From NCBI RefSeq assembly GCF_964340395.1, contig NC_135565.1, positions 307,001 through 371,000 on the forward strand: a stretch of 64,000 nt of DNA, read 5' to 3'. Positions within the stretch are counted from its first letter, which is position 1; every line of letters starts with the position of its first letter. A model generated the notes under the pieces. The model saw only the letters and a list, made by a program, of their open reading frames with translations, was not told where the DNA came from and did not search any database. Source of the stretch: Glandiceps talaboti. Taxonomy: Eukaryota > Hemichordata > Enteropneusta > Spengelidae. The translations under genes were made by a program, and so were the position numbers. Shown here one piece after another: positions 48,846 through 56,026 of the stretch.

Positions 48846-50069
48846 ATGGCTGACTTTAATATTGATCCTTTTGATACTAATCCTTTAAGGGAAGACCCTA
48901 GGGACCCTGGAGTAGACTTTGAAATGACAGACTACGAACAAGATTCGTTGGATTTTCTGGCGGAAACGGAACAGGAAACATCATTCACAGACCAGGTAGG
49001 TGCAGCAGATAAACTTACTGAATTAAAAAATAAAATGTTAGAAGAAACTATTGATGCAGTTATTAAAAAAAGTGACAACGTGAGTGTTAATCGAACTGAA
49101 TTGCGATTAAATACATAATTATGTAGGAAAGGATGGACAGTTGTATGATAACATAAAAAATCAACGAATTACAAGAAACGTTAAACTTTTAGCCAAAAGT
49201 ACAATAAAAAGTAAAATTCTTACTGCAGCTGCTAATATACTTTTCTTAGACACTGCAGAGGATACTGTTGACACTTCAATTCCACCGGGGTCGTTAAATG
49301 TGGATGAAGTTGAAGATCTCACACCACCAATGGTTGGTCAATTAAGAGACTATCAGACCTACCTCAGAAAAGACACTGCAGTAATAAAGATGAAATTGGT
49401 AAGGTTGAAAACAAAATTGAAGAATGGAATGAACTTAATCCTGAATATACAGTCATGCGTAAAGAACTTGATACAGCAGTCAAAAGTTTAGAAGATTTGT
49501 ATGATAGAAAAAGAGAATTGGAAAGCAGACAAAAAATCGAAGAATTATCGCAAGATGAAAAACAAGAATTAGGTAGAATTCAGATTAATATCTTAAAATA
49601 TAATAAAGAAAATGATATTTTACGCAATAAGTTAGCTGAGGCATCTGCTTTGAAAGAAGTACTCAAAGACCCAAACCTTAGTATTAAAGATAAACTGGTA
49701 ATTCTTTTCAAACGCAATGGAGTTACTATCGTTTCATTGGCAACAGCCCTCGGTTTGGTTATAACTACCATATCCATTGTATTAGGAGGACGACCGAAGG
49801 CTGCTGGTAGTAGTGGTAGTAGTAGTGGCGGTAGCGGCCCAGTCAAAGCAGTTATTAAACGTGTTGCGGATGCATTGAAATGGCTCGGTAATAAAGCAGC
49901 GATGGCACTACCGGGTATTATTGGCACTATCGTGTCGTTTGTTTTAAAAACAGCGGGGCAAGTTGTAGGATTTATAGGTGAGCATACATGTATATGGCTG
50001 TTGGCAACTGCAATAGCGGTATACCTTTATGAACGGATTTTTGAACAAAGTTCTAACCAAAAAAAATAA
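48846..50069 (+). pseudogene. Coiled-coil plus Gly-rich hinge plus C-terminal hydrophobic domain protein, two frameshifts
   Basis: Preceded by a TATATAAATATTTATATAG leader. Three consecutive frames (48846-49118, 49141-49491 and 49455-50069) read as one protein of about 400 residues, broken near 49112 and near 49390. The N-terminal part is acidic and disordered (FNIDPFDTNPL). A long charged coiled coil covers KSLEDLYDRKRELESRQKIE and following residues. Then come a hydrophobic helix (VTIVSLATALGLVITTISIV), a Gly/Ser linker (SSGSSSGGSG) and a second hydrophobic region (ALPGIIGTIVSFVL, then IWLLATAIAVYLY). This coiled-coil plus membrane layout just upstream of the capsid gene is seen in other Polintons as I recall. 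A scaffold or membrane-active virion role is inference. Confidence 0.75.
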
Positions 50070-50186
50070 ACGAAAATAGTATAAAATGAAAATAGTATAA
50101 AAAAAATAAAAAATATAATAATATACTATATTTTGTATTTTGTATTTTAGTATTTTTATATAGTATAATAGTATAGTATAAGAAAA

Positions 50187-51425
50187 ATGCCTTACAATAG
50201 AGAACTTCAAGGTGACTACTCAAAACTAAATGCACTCGGTAGTAAAGGAGAGCGAACTCATCATGTTGTAACGTATAATCCAAATCGTGCAAAACTCGGT
50301 GAAGTTTTATATATCAGATGTCCAAAATTAGAGGACACTGTTGTTCTAACGGATAAATTTAATCTTAAACTAGAAGGTCATAATAAGAACTTTGTTGTTC
50401 AAAACCTGTCTACCAACGTCATCAGTCGACTAGTTTTAAAATTCGAAGGGGAAATCTTAATGGATTTAACAGGCTACAACTTAGTACAAACGGATAAAGA
50501 TCTGTATTCGGATAGAGCAAATAAAACGCTGTATGGAATTCAGTCAGAAAATCTCAGAAAATTGAGAAGCGATAATATTGATGGAGTCGGTGGTGGGGAT
50601 TACTTAGGAGAGGCTGCACTTCAAAAGGCATACGGTAAAAAATATGCGATCGATATCGCGAAATTACATCCTATAATGAATGGTCATGGAGCCGTATATC
50701 CTTCGAGCTTAGGAAGTCATATCGAATGGGAGCTTACTCTTGCTTCTGTTAATAAAATCCTAGTAAGTGAAGACATGGCTGGTTGGGATTATACTTTAAC
50801 AAACATCCAACTTGAATATGAAACGATAAGAGATCCAAAGTTAGCTATGGAAATTAAGGGTTACTATAACAGTGGTAAAAGTTTTCTTTACGAACATATT
50901 CAACATTTCAGAACAATTAACTTCTCTGGTACAGATACAATTATTAACGAGAACATTAATATACCACGTAGAAGCTTGAAAGGAATTTTTGTATTATTCA
51001 GCAAACCACAGCAACAAAAGGATTTAGACTCCGAACTATTCTTCAATACTAGTATTAATTCTGTTGCAATAACGATAGAAGGCATCGCAAATAAAGTGTA
51101 TGCACAGGGATTATCTCCTAGAAAATTTTGGGAAGAAACCAGACGTTATTTCATGGCATCTGAGTTCTGTTGTGATAAACTAGAGAAAGTAACCGAAGCC
51201 ACCTTTCTGTTGGATAAATACTGTCTGTTTATTGATTTAAGAAGTTTTAAGGATAATAGGTATCATGGTAGTGGTCTAAAGGTCATGAATACAAAAGATG
51301 GGGTTCAACTGGAAATTAAACGAGAGGCTACAAACCCTCAAGAAAGAATAACTGCAAATATTTTCATTATAAGTGATGCCATGCTTAAAATTCAAGAATC
51401 TAAATTAAAATCTATTATATATTAA
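50187..51425 (+). CDS. Polinton major capsid protein (double jelly-roll type), 412 aa
   Basis: An intact ORF from ATG 50187, preceded by a TATA-rich leader (TATAGTATAATAGTATAGTA). The sequence is almost entirely beta-type. The N-terminal part has GEVLYIRCPKLEDTVVL, a central GIQSENLRKLRS segment and a NGHGAVYPSSLGSHIEWELT segment. The C-terminal part has TNIQLEYETI, FLYEHIQHF, LDKYCLFIDLRSF and ITANIFIISDAML. These are the conserved words of the Polinton major capsid protein, whose fold relates to adenovirus hexon and virophage capsids. It would form the icosahedral shell. The gene sits directly before the packaging ATPase, as expected. No frameshift or stop is seen, so this is the best-preserved large gene of the element. 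Confidence 0.9.
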   Translation: MPYNRELQGDYSKLNALGSKGERTHHVVTYNPNRAKLGEVLYIRCPKLEDTVVLTDKFNLKLEGHNKNFVVQNLSTNVISRLVLKFEGEILMDLTGYNLVQTDKDLYSDRANKTLYGIQSENLRKLRSDNIDGVGGGDYLGEAALQKAYGKKYAIDIAKLHPIMNGHGAVYPSSLGSHIEWELTLASVNKILVSEDMAGWDYTLTNIQLEYETIRDPKLAMEIKGYYNSGKSFLYEHIQHFRTINFSGTDTIINENINIPRRSLKGIFVLFSKPQQQKDLDSELFFNTSINSVAITIEGIANKVYAQGLSPRKFWEETRRYFMASEFCCDKLEKVTEATFLLDKYCLFIDLRSFKDNRYHGSGLKVMNTKDGVQLEIKREATNPQERITANIFIISDAMLKIQESKLKSIIY

Positions 51426-51445
51426 TACTATATTAATACTCTAAA

Positions 51446-52056
51446 ATGATCTGGCTTGACCCTCCTTTCAATATGCTTATTAGTGCACGACATGTTCGGG
51501 TAAAACAGAGTTCGTTATGGAACTGTTACAAACGCATTACAAAAACGTATTCGATTATATAATCATAATCTGTCCGACGTTCATAAACAATAAAGCTTAC
51601 AATAAAAAATGTATTTACAAAGACTCGGACATTATTATAATGATTCCCAACATAGAAAAAATAAATGAAAGTATTGAATTCGCATATGAGTGTTATAAAA
51701 GTCACTATAAAAGTTCAAAAAGTCTAATCATACTAGATGATTGCGCTTTCACGAAGGATGTCAAATCTCATGTCAATATTTTAACAAAGTTGGCATTTTC
51801 AGCTCGTCATGATAATATTAGCGTATGCGTACTTACGCAACAATTTACGAGTATCGCCAAGACATTTCGAGAAAATATCGGCATGCTTGTTCTGTATTAC
51901 ACACCGAGTAAAAATGATGTGAAAGAGATAATTGAAAACTATGGGATGGAATTAAATAAGGAAGAAATTAATGAATTTATAAAACAATTAAAATATACTC
52001 CTTATAGCAAATTAGTGTTTCGTTTAAGACAACCTTATAGTATAAATCTGGTATAA
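51446..52056 (+). pseudogene. Polinton genome-packaging ATPase (FtsK/HerA type), frameshift in Walker A
   Basis: Starts ATG 51446 (the upstream frame encodes LDPPFNMLIS). A one-base shift lies between about 51485 and 51492, within the phosphate-binding loop. The second frame resumes with CSGKTEF at 51493 and runs to 52056. Walker B is SLIILDDCAF (hydrophobic strand plus DD), and a later TQQF segment fits a sensor glutamine. The A32/FtsK-HerA family ATPase drives DNA into preformed capsids. The first glycine of the Walker A loop is not visible around the shift. The length of about 200 codons is typical. Confidence 0.88.
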
Positions 52057-52077
52057 ATCTACTATAGTTAGTATAAT

Positions 52078-52851
52078 ATGTTAATCAATGATATTTGTTG
52101 TCTATGTTGGCTATTTATTGCGTTAGTTATCATCTACTTTTTTTACAAAATAAAATGTAAAATTAAATATTTTTTTATATTATATAAATATTTATATAAC
52201 AAAATGGAACAGACATTGGCAGATATTTTACAACCAGTTGAAGCGGTAGCACCAACACCAGCCTCAACAACAGCGACACCAGAACAGGCTACTCCAATAG
52301 CTAAGTACAGAGAAAGATTACTATGTATCATTGCTGCTGGACAATCAAAAGCTTTCTTGGGAAAAAATTTCACTCTCGAATATATTGAAAAAGCGAACGA
52401 AAAAGAAATCGAAAAGTATTATAAGATATATGAAAGCACTTACAGTTCTCTCGTAAGTGACAACATTGTCAATGGAGTTTTATTTGGAATTAGTAAAATA
52501 GTAGGACTTGTGCTTCCAGTACATAATGTGAATAAATTAAGTGATGACTTGAAAAATAATTTTCTTGTTACTAATCAATTCAAACAACTTACTGGAAAGT
52601 TAGCATACAGTTATGGTCCTCTTTTGGCATTGACAAGTGGTGGTCTCACTATTTTAAATAATATTAACTTTACAACACATACTTGTCCCAAGCAAAGTGA
52701 CTTGAATGACTTTAATAAAGTTGAAAAGAGTGACTTAAATGAAATAAGTCAACATGAACAAGAACTTGATCAACAACTTGTTCAAGAACTTGAAAACAAC
52801 TTGGAACTTGACTTACATGTAGTTGAAAAGAGTTTCAAAAAATTAAAGTAA
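52078..52851 (+). CDS. Polinton protein of unknown function, 257 aa (or 215 aa from the second ATG)
   Basis: Two in-frame ATGs. 52078 gives an N-terminal hydrophobic segment (CLCWLFIALVIIYFFY). 52204 starts MEQTLADILQPVEA right after TATAAATATTTATATAACAAA, the same leader style as neighbouring genes, so I favour 52204. A Pro/Thr/Ala linker is followed by a helical domain with LLCIIAAGQSKAFLG and GVLFGISKIVGLVLPV, and a charged C-terminal tail (NEISQHEQELDQQLVQELE). The tail is partly duplicated downstream at 52861-53040. Not recognised. Confidence 0.65.
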   Translation: MLINDICCLCWLFIALVIIYFFYKIKCKIKYFFILYKYLYNKMEQTLADILQPVEAVAPTPASTTATPEQATPIAKYRERLLCIIAAGQSKAFLGKNFTLEYIEKANEKEIEKYYKIYESTYSSLVSDNIVNGVLFGISKIVGLVLPVHNVNKLSDDLKNNFLVTNQFKQLTGKLAYSYGPLLALTSGGLTILNNINFTTHTCPKQSDLNDFNKVEKSDLNEISQHEQELDQQLVQELENNLELDLHVVEKSFKKLK

Positions 52852-52860
52852 AAAATATTT

Positions 52861-53040
52861 TATACAACTCATAATTGTTACAAGCAAAGTGAGCAAAGTG
52901 ACTTTAATGATTTTAATAAAGTTGAAAAGAGTGACTTAAGTGAAATAAGTCAACATGAACAAGTACTTGATCAAGATATTGAAAACAACTTGAAAATTGA
53001 CTTAGTTGAAAAGAGTTTTAAAAAAATTAAAGTAATTTGA
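52861..53040 (+). pseudogene. Tandem duplicate of the 3' end of the preceding gene
   Basis: About 180 bp diverged but clearly homologous to 52670-52851 (GAAATAAGTCAACATGAACA occurs in both). The frame is open to TGA at 53038-53040 but lacks its own start in a suitable context. It looks like a local partial gene duplication. Confidence 0.75.
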
Positions 53041-53089
53041 AAAGAAAACATTAAAAATATTTTGTATTACATATATATTAGTGTAAAAA

Positions 53090-53293
53090 ATGAGTGATAC
53101 AGAACAGCCTCAAACAGAAACTGTAACACAGCCACAAGCAGAGCAAGTAGAGACTGTGACTACAAACAGTAAAATTAAAAGTCCAGGTAGAGTTGCATGG
53201 GGTAAAAAATTAGCAATAATTTCAGCTGAAACAAAAAAACGAAAAAAATTAAAATCGATAAGAGTCGATAGCGTCAAAAGAGTCGATAGTTAA
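53090..53293 (+). CDS. Small basic Polinton protein, 67 aa
   Basis: ATG 53090 follows TACATATATATTAGTGTAAA. The N-terminal 26 residues are Gln/Thr/Glu-rich. The C-terminal half is strongly basic, with PGRVAWGKKLAII and ETKKRKKLKSIRVDS. A small Lys-rich protein with a conserved-looking PGR-WGKKL core could be a DNA-condensing or minor virion protein. That is inference from charge and context. Unrecognised. Confidence 0.6.
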   Translation: MSDTEQPQTETVTQPQAEQVETVTTNSKIKSPGRVAWGKKLAIISAETKKRKKLKSIRVDSVKRVDS

Positions 53294-53376
53294 ATCAATG
53301 GAACCAATAAAGGCAACTGAGTTTTACTCAGTCGGACAATAAAAGCTCGCTATTTAATAATACTAATACTAATACT

Positions 53377-53574
53377 ATGATTTTATTAACTCTTGGTTCA
53401 CTAGTAATTGGGGTAGCTGGTTTAGTAACAAGAATATATTATAAAAGACAGTGGTTTTTACAATCAAGTGATATTCAAGAGTCTAAAGAAATAACGACAC
53501 CACAACCAGTTAAAAATAAACAATTAACGACACCACAACCAATTAAAAATAATGCTCTGTTTGAAATGGAATAA
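53377..53574 (+). CDS. Small N-terminally anchored membrane protein, 65 aa
   Basis: ATG 53377. A single hydrophobic helix at residues 1-21 (ILLTLGSLVIGVAGLV) is followed by RIYYKRQW, which favours an N-out/C-in orientation. The tail has a twofold repeat of LTTPQPIKN type. Not recognised. Confidence 0.6.
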   Translation: MILLTLGSLVIGVAGLVTRIYYKRQWFLQSSDIQESKEITTPQPVKNKQLTTPQPIKNNALFEME

Positions 53575-53680
53575 TATAGATCACTATTATATATTTTATT
53601 TATTTTTTATATTATATATTTTATTTATTTATTTTTTATTTATAATATATATATTATATATACACTATACACTATACACA

Positions 53681-53920
53681 ATGACAGACTATACTAAACT
53701 AACCGTGAATGGTCTTTATGATGAAGCAGTTTTATCTGCTTTAACAATAGCTAATAGTTTTATACTTGACAAGACTATGAAGATGGCTCCAGACAGTCCT
53801 AAAACAAGTACTTCATTCAAGAAGTTTGCTTCTCTCACAATAGCTATAAGTGTTGCAGTATTAGAGAAAGATATGTTAGAACAAAGAAATATGTTACCAG
53901 TTGATCCTTACAAAGGATAA
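53681..53920 (+). CDS. Small helical Polinton protein, 79 aa
   Basis: ATG 53681 directly follows TATACACTATACACTATACACA, another TATA-rich leader. The protein is helical, with EAVLSALTIANSFILDKTMK and a second amphipathic segment (FKKFASLTIAISVAVLEKDM), and ends DPYKG. The open frame extends upstream through AT-rich DNA, but the ATG after the leader is the natural start. Unknown function. Confidence 0.6.
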   Translation: MTDYTKLTVNGLYDEAVLSALTIANSFILDKTMKMAPDSPKTSTSFKKFASLTIAISVAVLEKDMLEQRNMLPVDPYKG

Positions 53921-53996
53921 ATATAAATGATAAATAAAAAGAATAATTTAATAATTTTATAGTTTATATATCTTAATATAATATATACTATACATA

Positions 53997-54443
53997 ATGG
54001 GTGCGGCAATTGCGATGTTGGTTGGTGGTGCAGTTTTAAATGCAACTGCCTTTGTTGGAGCTGGTTATTTAGGTAAGACACTTTCAGGTGACTCAAAACA
54101 AGAACATGAAAAAGAATTAAAGAGACATGATTTAGCTTTGGAAAATTTCAATAAAGATCGAGAAATATGGTTGGAACATAGACAAAAAGTATTGGATTTT
54201 ATAGCGAAACATAAAAATGTAGATGTTCATGCGAGACAAAATCTGATTCTGACTGATCAAAACTTAAATTTATATCAAGAATATCATCCTCAGAGTACAC
54301 AGAGTAGTCTCACAAGTCTTAAGAATGAACCTGAATTTAGTGACTATTATCAGCCTTCTAACAACATGAAGACATACCAATACATTTATTTAGCTGGTGG
54401 TGGAATATTATTAGTTTATTTAACAAAAAAATATAATAAATAA
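53997..54443 (+). CDS. Polinton membrane protein with coiled coil, 148 aa
   Basis: ATG 53997 follows ATATATACTATACATA. It begins MGAAIAMLVGGAVLNATAFV, a Gly/Ala-rich hydrophobic helix. A charged coiled-coil region (KELKRHDLALENFNKDREIW), a polar Ser/Gln-rich stretch and a C-terminal hydrophobic helix (YIYLAGGGILLVYLTKK) follow. The Gly at position 2 would allow N-myristoylation, though position 6 is not Ser/Thr. A virion membrane or entry-associated role is conceivable. Not recognised as a named family. Confidence 0.65.
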   Translation: MGAAIAMLVGGAVLNATAFVGAGYLGKTLSGDSKQEHEKELKRHDLALENFNKDREIWLEHRQKVLDFIAKHKNVDVHARQNLILTDQNLNLYQEYHPQSTQSSLTSLKNEPEFSDYYQPSNNMKTYQYIYLAGGGILLVYLTKKYNK

Positions 54444-54457
54444 TATATAACTATATA

Positions 54458-55129
54458 ATGGAAGTTTGTAAAGCAGTGTGTAAATTATGTAAACGAAATG
54501 GTGTAACAGATGCAACCCATGATTGTACTAACATTTGCGGTGCACTGTTTGGAAAATCTCATTGTTCTAATTGTTGTGATTCAGTAGCAAGGAACAAAAT
54601 GAACTGGTATAACATCATACATTGTAACATATGTAGAAAATTCAATATACCTCGTGATGATATTTGTAAAAACATTTGTGGTAACATCTATGGAAGGTTT
54701 CACTGTTTTAACTGCTGTAATTCGTTTAACAAACCTTTAGATGAAAACTTTGAGCATGATCAAAGGAAAAGTCAAAATATTTATGACCCTAAAAACCACA
54801 TTAAAAAGGTTTTTAAGAAATATAATCTCAATTATTATCTTTTAACAACTGTTACTATAATATTTTCATCAATTAATGAAGTTTATATAGAGCCAACACG
54901 ATATCAATCACACAACTTCAGTGTAATTATAAAAGCAATTCTATTATACTTAGGAAAATATCAGGAAGCTGCTCTAATACCAGAGTTGAAAACGAAAGCA
55001 CATTCACAGAATCAAATTTTTAAACGATTTTGGGATAAATGGAATGCAGAATACACAGAGATAAAATTTAGTTGGTGGCGTTTACGTTGGCGTCAAATCT
55101 TTTTAAAAATGAAGTTAAAACATTGTTAA
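54458..55129 (+). CDS. Cys-rich protein with duplicated zinc-knuckle-like domain, 223 aa
   Basis: ATG 54458, 14 bp after the previous gene, preceded by ATATATAACTATATA. The N-terminal 95 residues contain two homologous Cys/His units. Unit 1 runs from CKLCKRNGV to NICGALFGKSHCSNCCDS (about residues 8-43). Unit 2 runs from CNICRKFNI to NICGNIYGRFHCFNCCNS (about 56-90). Each has a CxxC start, an NICG core and an HCxNCC end, as in a zinc-binding module. A helical C-terminal half with YYLLTTVTIIFSSINEVYI and a basic, Trp-rich end (FSWWRLRWRQIF) follows. I do not know this architecture from Polintons. It could be a nucleic-acid-binding or host-interaction factor. No frameshift is present. Confidence 0.75.
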   Translation: MEVCKAVCKLCKRNGVTDATHDCTNICGALFGKSHCSNCCDSVARNKMNWYNIIHCNICRKFNIPRDDICKNICGNIYGRFHCFNCCNSFNKPLDENFEHDQRKSQNIYDPKNHIKKVFKKYNLNYYLLTTVTIIFSSINEVYIEPTRYQSHNFSVIIKAILLYLGKYQEAALIPELKTKAHSQNQIFKRFWDKWNAEYTEIKFSWWRLRWRQIFLKMKLKHC

Positions 55130-55268
55130 AACATTGTTAAAACATTAAAAACTGAAGTTGAATAGGCTTGACTCTGAAATCAAGAATCAATTAAATCAAC
55201 CAAAAAAATAAGGTCTATTAATACACCAGTCCATTGTTTAATATTTTTTTTAAATTAATTTTATTATT

Positions 55269-55580
55269 TTAATTAATATTTGTCATCATCATATTCACTT
55301 CTTTTGCTTGTGATGGATTTAAGAGTAGTAAATCATTAATAACAGAATTGAAATCATTATCATCAAAATATTCTTCTTTCTTTTCTTTCTTTTTAGGAAT
55401 TTCTACTTTTTTTTCTTGTGGTAAATTTAAGAGATCATTAATAACAAAATTGAAATCATTCTCATCAAAATATGAAGGTGGAATTGGATTAATTTCTTTT
55501 GAATCAGGGGAAGAGTTAACTATGGCGCAAAAAGTACAGGAAGCGGGGCAAGCAGGATTAGAGTATTTTTGCTTAGACAT
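55269..55580 (-). CDS. Minus-strand small protein with two FDxNDFNxVINDLL repeats, 103 aa
   Basis: Reads leftwards from ATG at 55580. After a Cys-containing N-terminus (CPASCTFC) come YFDENDFNFVINDLLNL and, after a Lys/Glu linker, YFDDNDFNSVINDLLLL, an acidic amphipathic motif present twice. Repeated acidic/hydrophobic motifs can act as transactivation or protein-docking motifs. This is inference. It is convergent with the 223-aa gene and lies inside the right TIR. Confidence 0.6.
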   Translation of the reverse strand: MSKQKYSNPACPASCTFCAIVNSSPDSKEINPIPPSYFDENDFNFVINDLLNLPQEKKVEIPKKKEKKEEYFDDNDFNSVINDLLLLNPSQAKEVNMMMTNIN

Positions 55581-55769
55581 TCTCGTTGTATATAATACTG
55601 AAAATAATTTGTTGTGTGTATATACCCTCTCTTGCCATTTGTTTAATTGTGCGTTACGACGTACATACAGTGAGTCATGGGCCGTAAACAGTCTATTGTC
55701 AGTGTATTGTCAGTGTATTGACCTTCGAACCAGACATGCCTTAGCTGTCAAACCTAACGAGGCGTTCAA

Positions 55770-55904
55770 TTAGATAAATACCATATATGACTCATAGGTG
55801 CACGACGGAGCATGGCAGAGCAATACTGTATTCACTATCGTGTACAGTCGACTGCACTGCTGTTGGTAACACGGTTCAAAAAGCCTTCCACGGTGAAACG
55901 ACAT
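55770..55904 (-). CDS. Short minus-strand ORF starting in the right TIR, mirror of the polymerase start
   Basis: Because the TIR includes the start of polB, the right TIR carries the same ATG (55904 on minus) and about 19 nearly identical codons. The frame then diverges and stops after 44 codons. It has the same TATA box and palindrome upstream. It may be only a by-product of the TIR, or a leader transcribed from a duplicated promoter. Confidence 0.4.
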   Translation of the reverse strand: MSFHRGRLFEPCYQQQCSRLYTIVNTVLLCHAPSCTYESYMVFI

Positions 55905-56020
55905 GGTTATTTTTGTGTTAACACAAATTTTATATAGATTAAGCCATTTATTTTACGTAAAAAAGGCGAAATATGGGGTATGTCGTTAAGTGGTCCTAAA
56001 CTGTCATTTTCTATACTACT
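55847..56020 (-). repeat. Polinton right terminal inverted repeat (174 bp)
   Basis: Reverse complement of 37787-37960 with about two mismatches. It ends CTATACTACT at 56020 and is followed by GATGTT. Confidence 0.96.
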
Positions 56021-56026
56021 GATGTT
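56021..56026. repeat. Polinton target-site duplication, right (GATGTT)
   Basis: Identical to 37781-37786. Confidence 0.93.

Larger units (their letters stand above)
37787..56020 (+). mobile_element. Complete-length Polinton/Maverick element, 18,234 bp
   Basis: A self-synthesising virus-like DNA transposon. It has 174-bp terminal inverted repeats starting AG and ending CT, 6-bp target duplications, a protein-primed DNA polymerase B, a retroviral-type integrase with chromodomain, a major capsid protein and a packaging ATPase, plus small accessory genes. Without the nested 1,617-bp insertion it would be about 16.6 kb. It is markedly AT-rich compared with flanking DNA. Genes lie almost entirely on the plus strand; only 41448-42113 and genes at the far right are on minus. 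Many genes carry single frameshifts, so the copy is an inactive but recent-looking one. It is inserted in a DIRS-like remnant within the 41.4-kb host intron. Confidence 0.97.

Noticed and set aside
49580-50292. Minus-strand ORFs opposite the coiled-coil and capsid genes
   Set aside because: They are antisense shadows of AT-rich plus-strand genes, with low-complexity Tyr/Phe/Leu translations.
55348-55773. Plus-strand 141-aa ORF near the right TIR
   Set aside because: It is the antisense of the 103-aa minus-strand gene, begins with Ser/Phe-rich low complexity and matches nothing.
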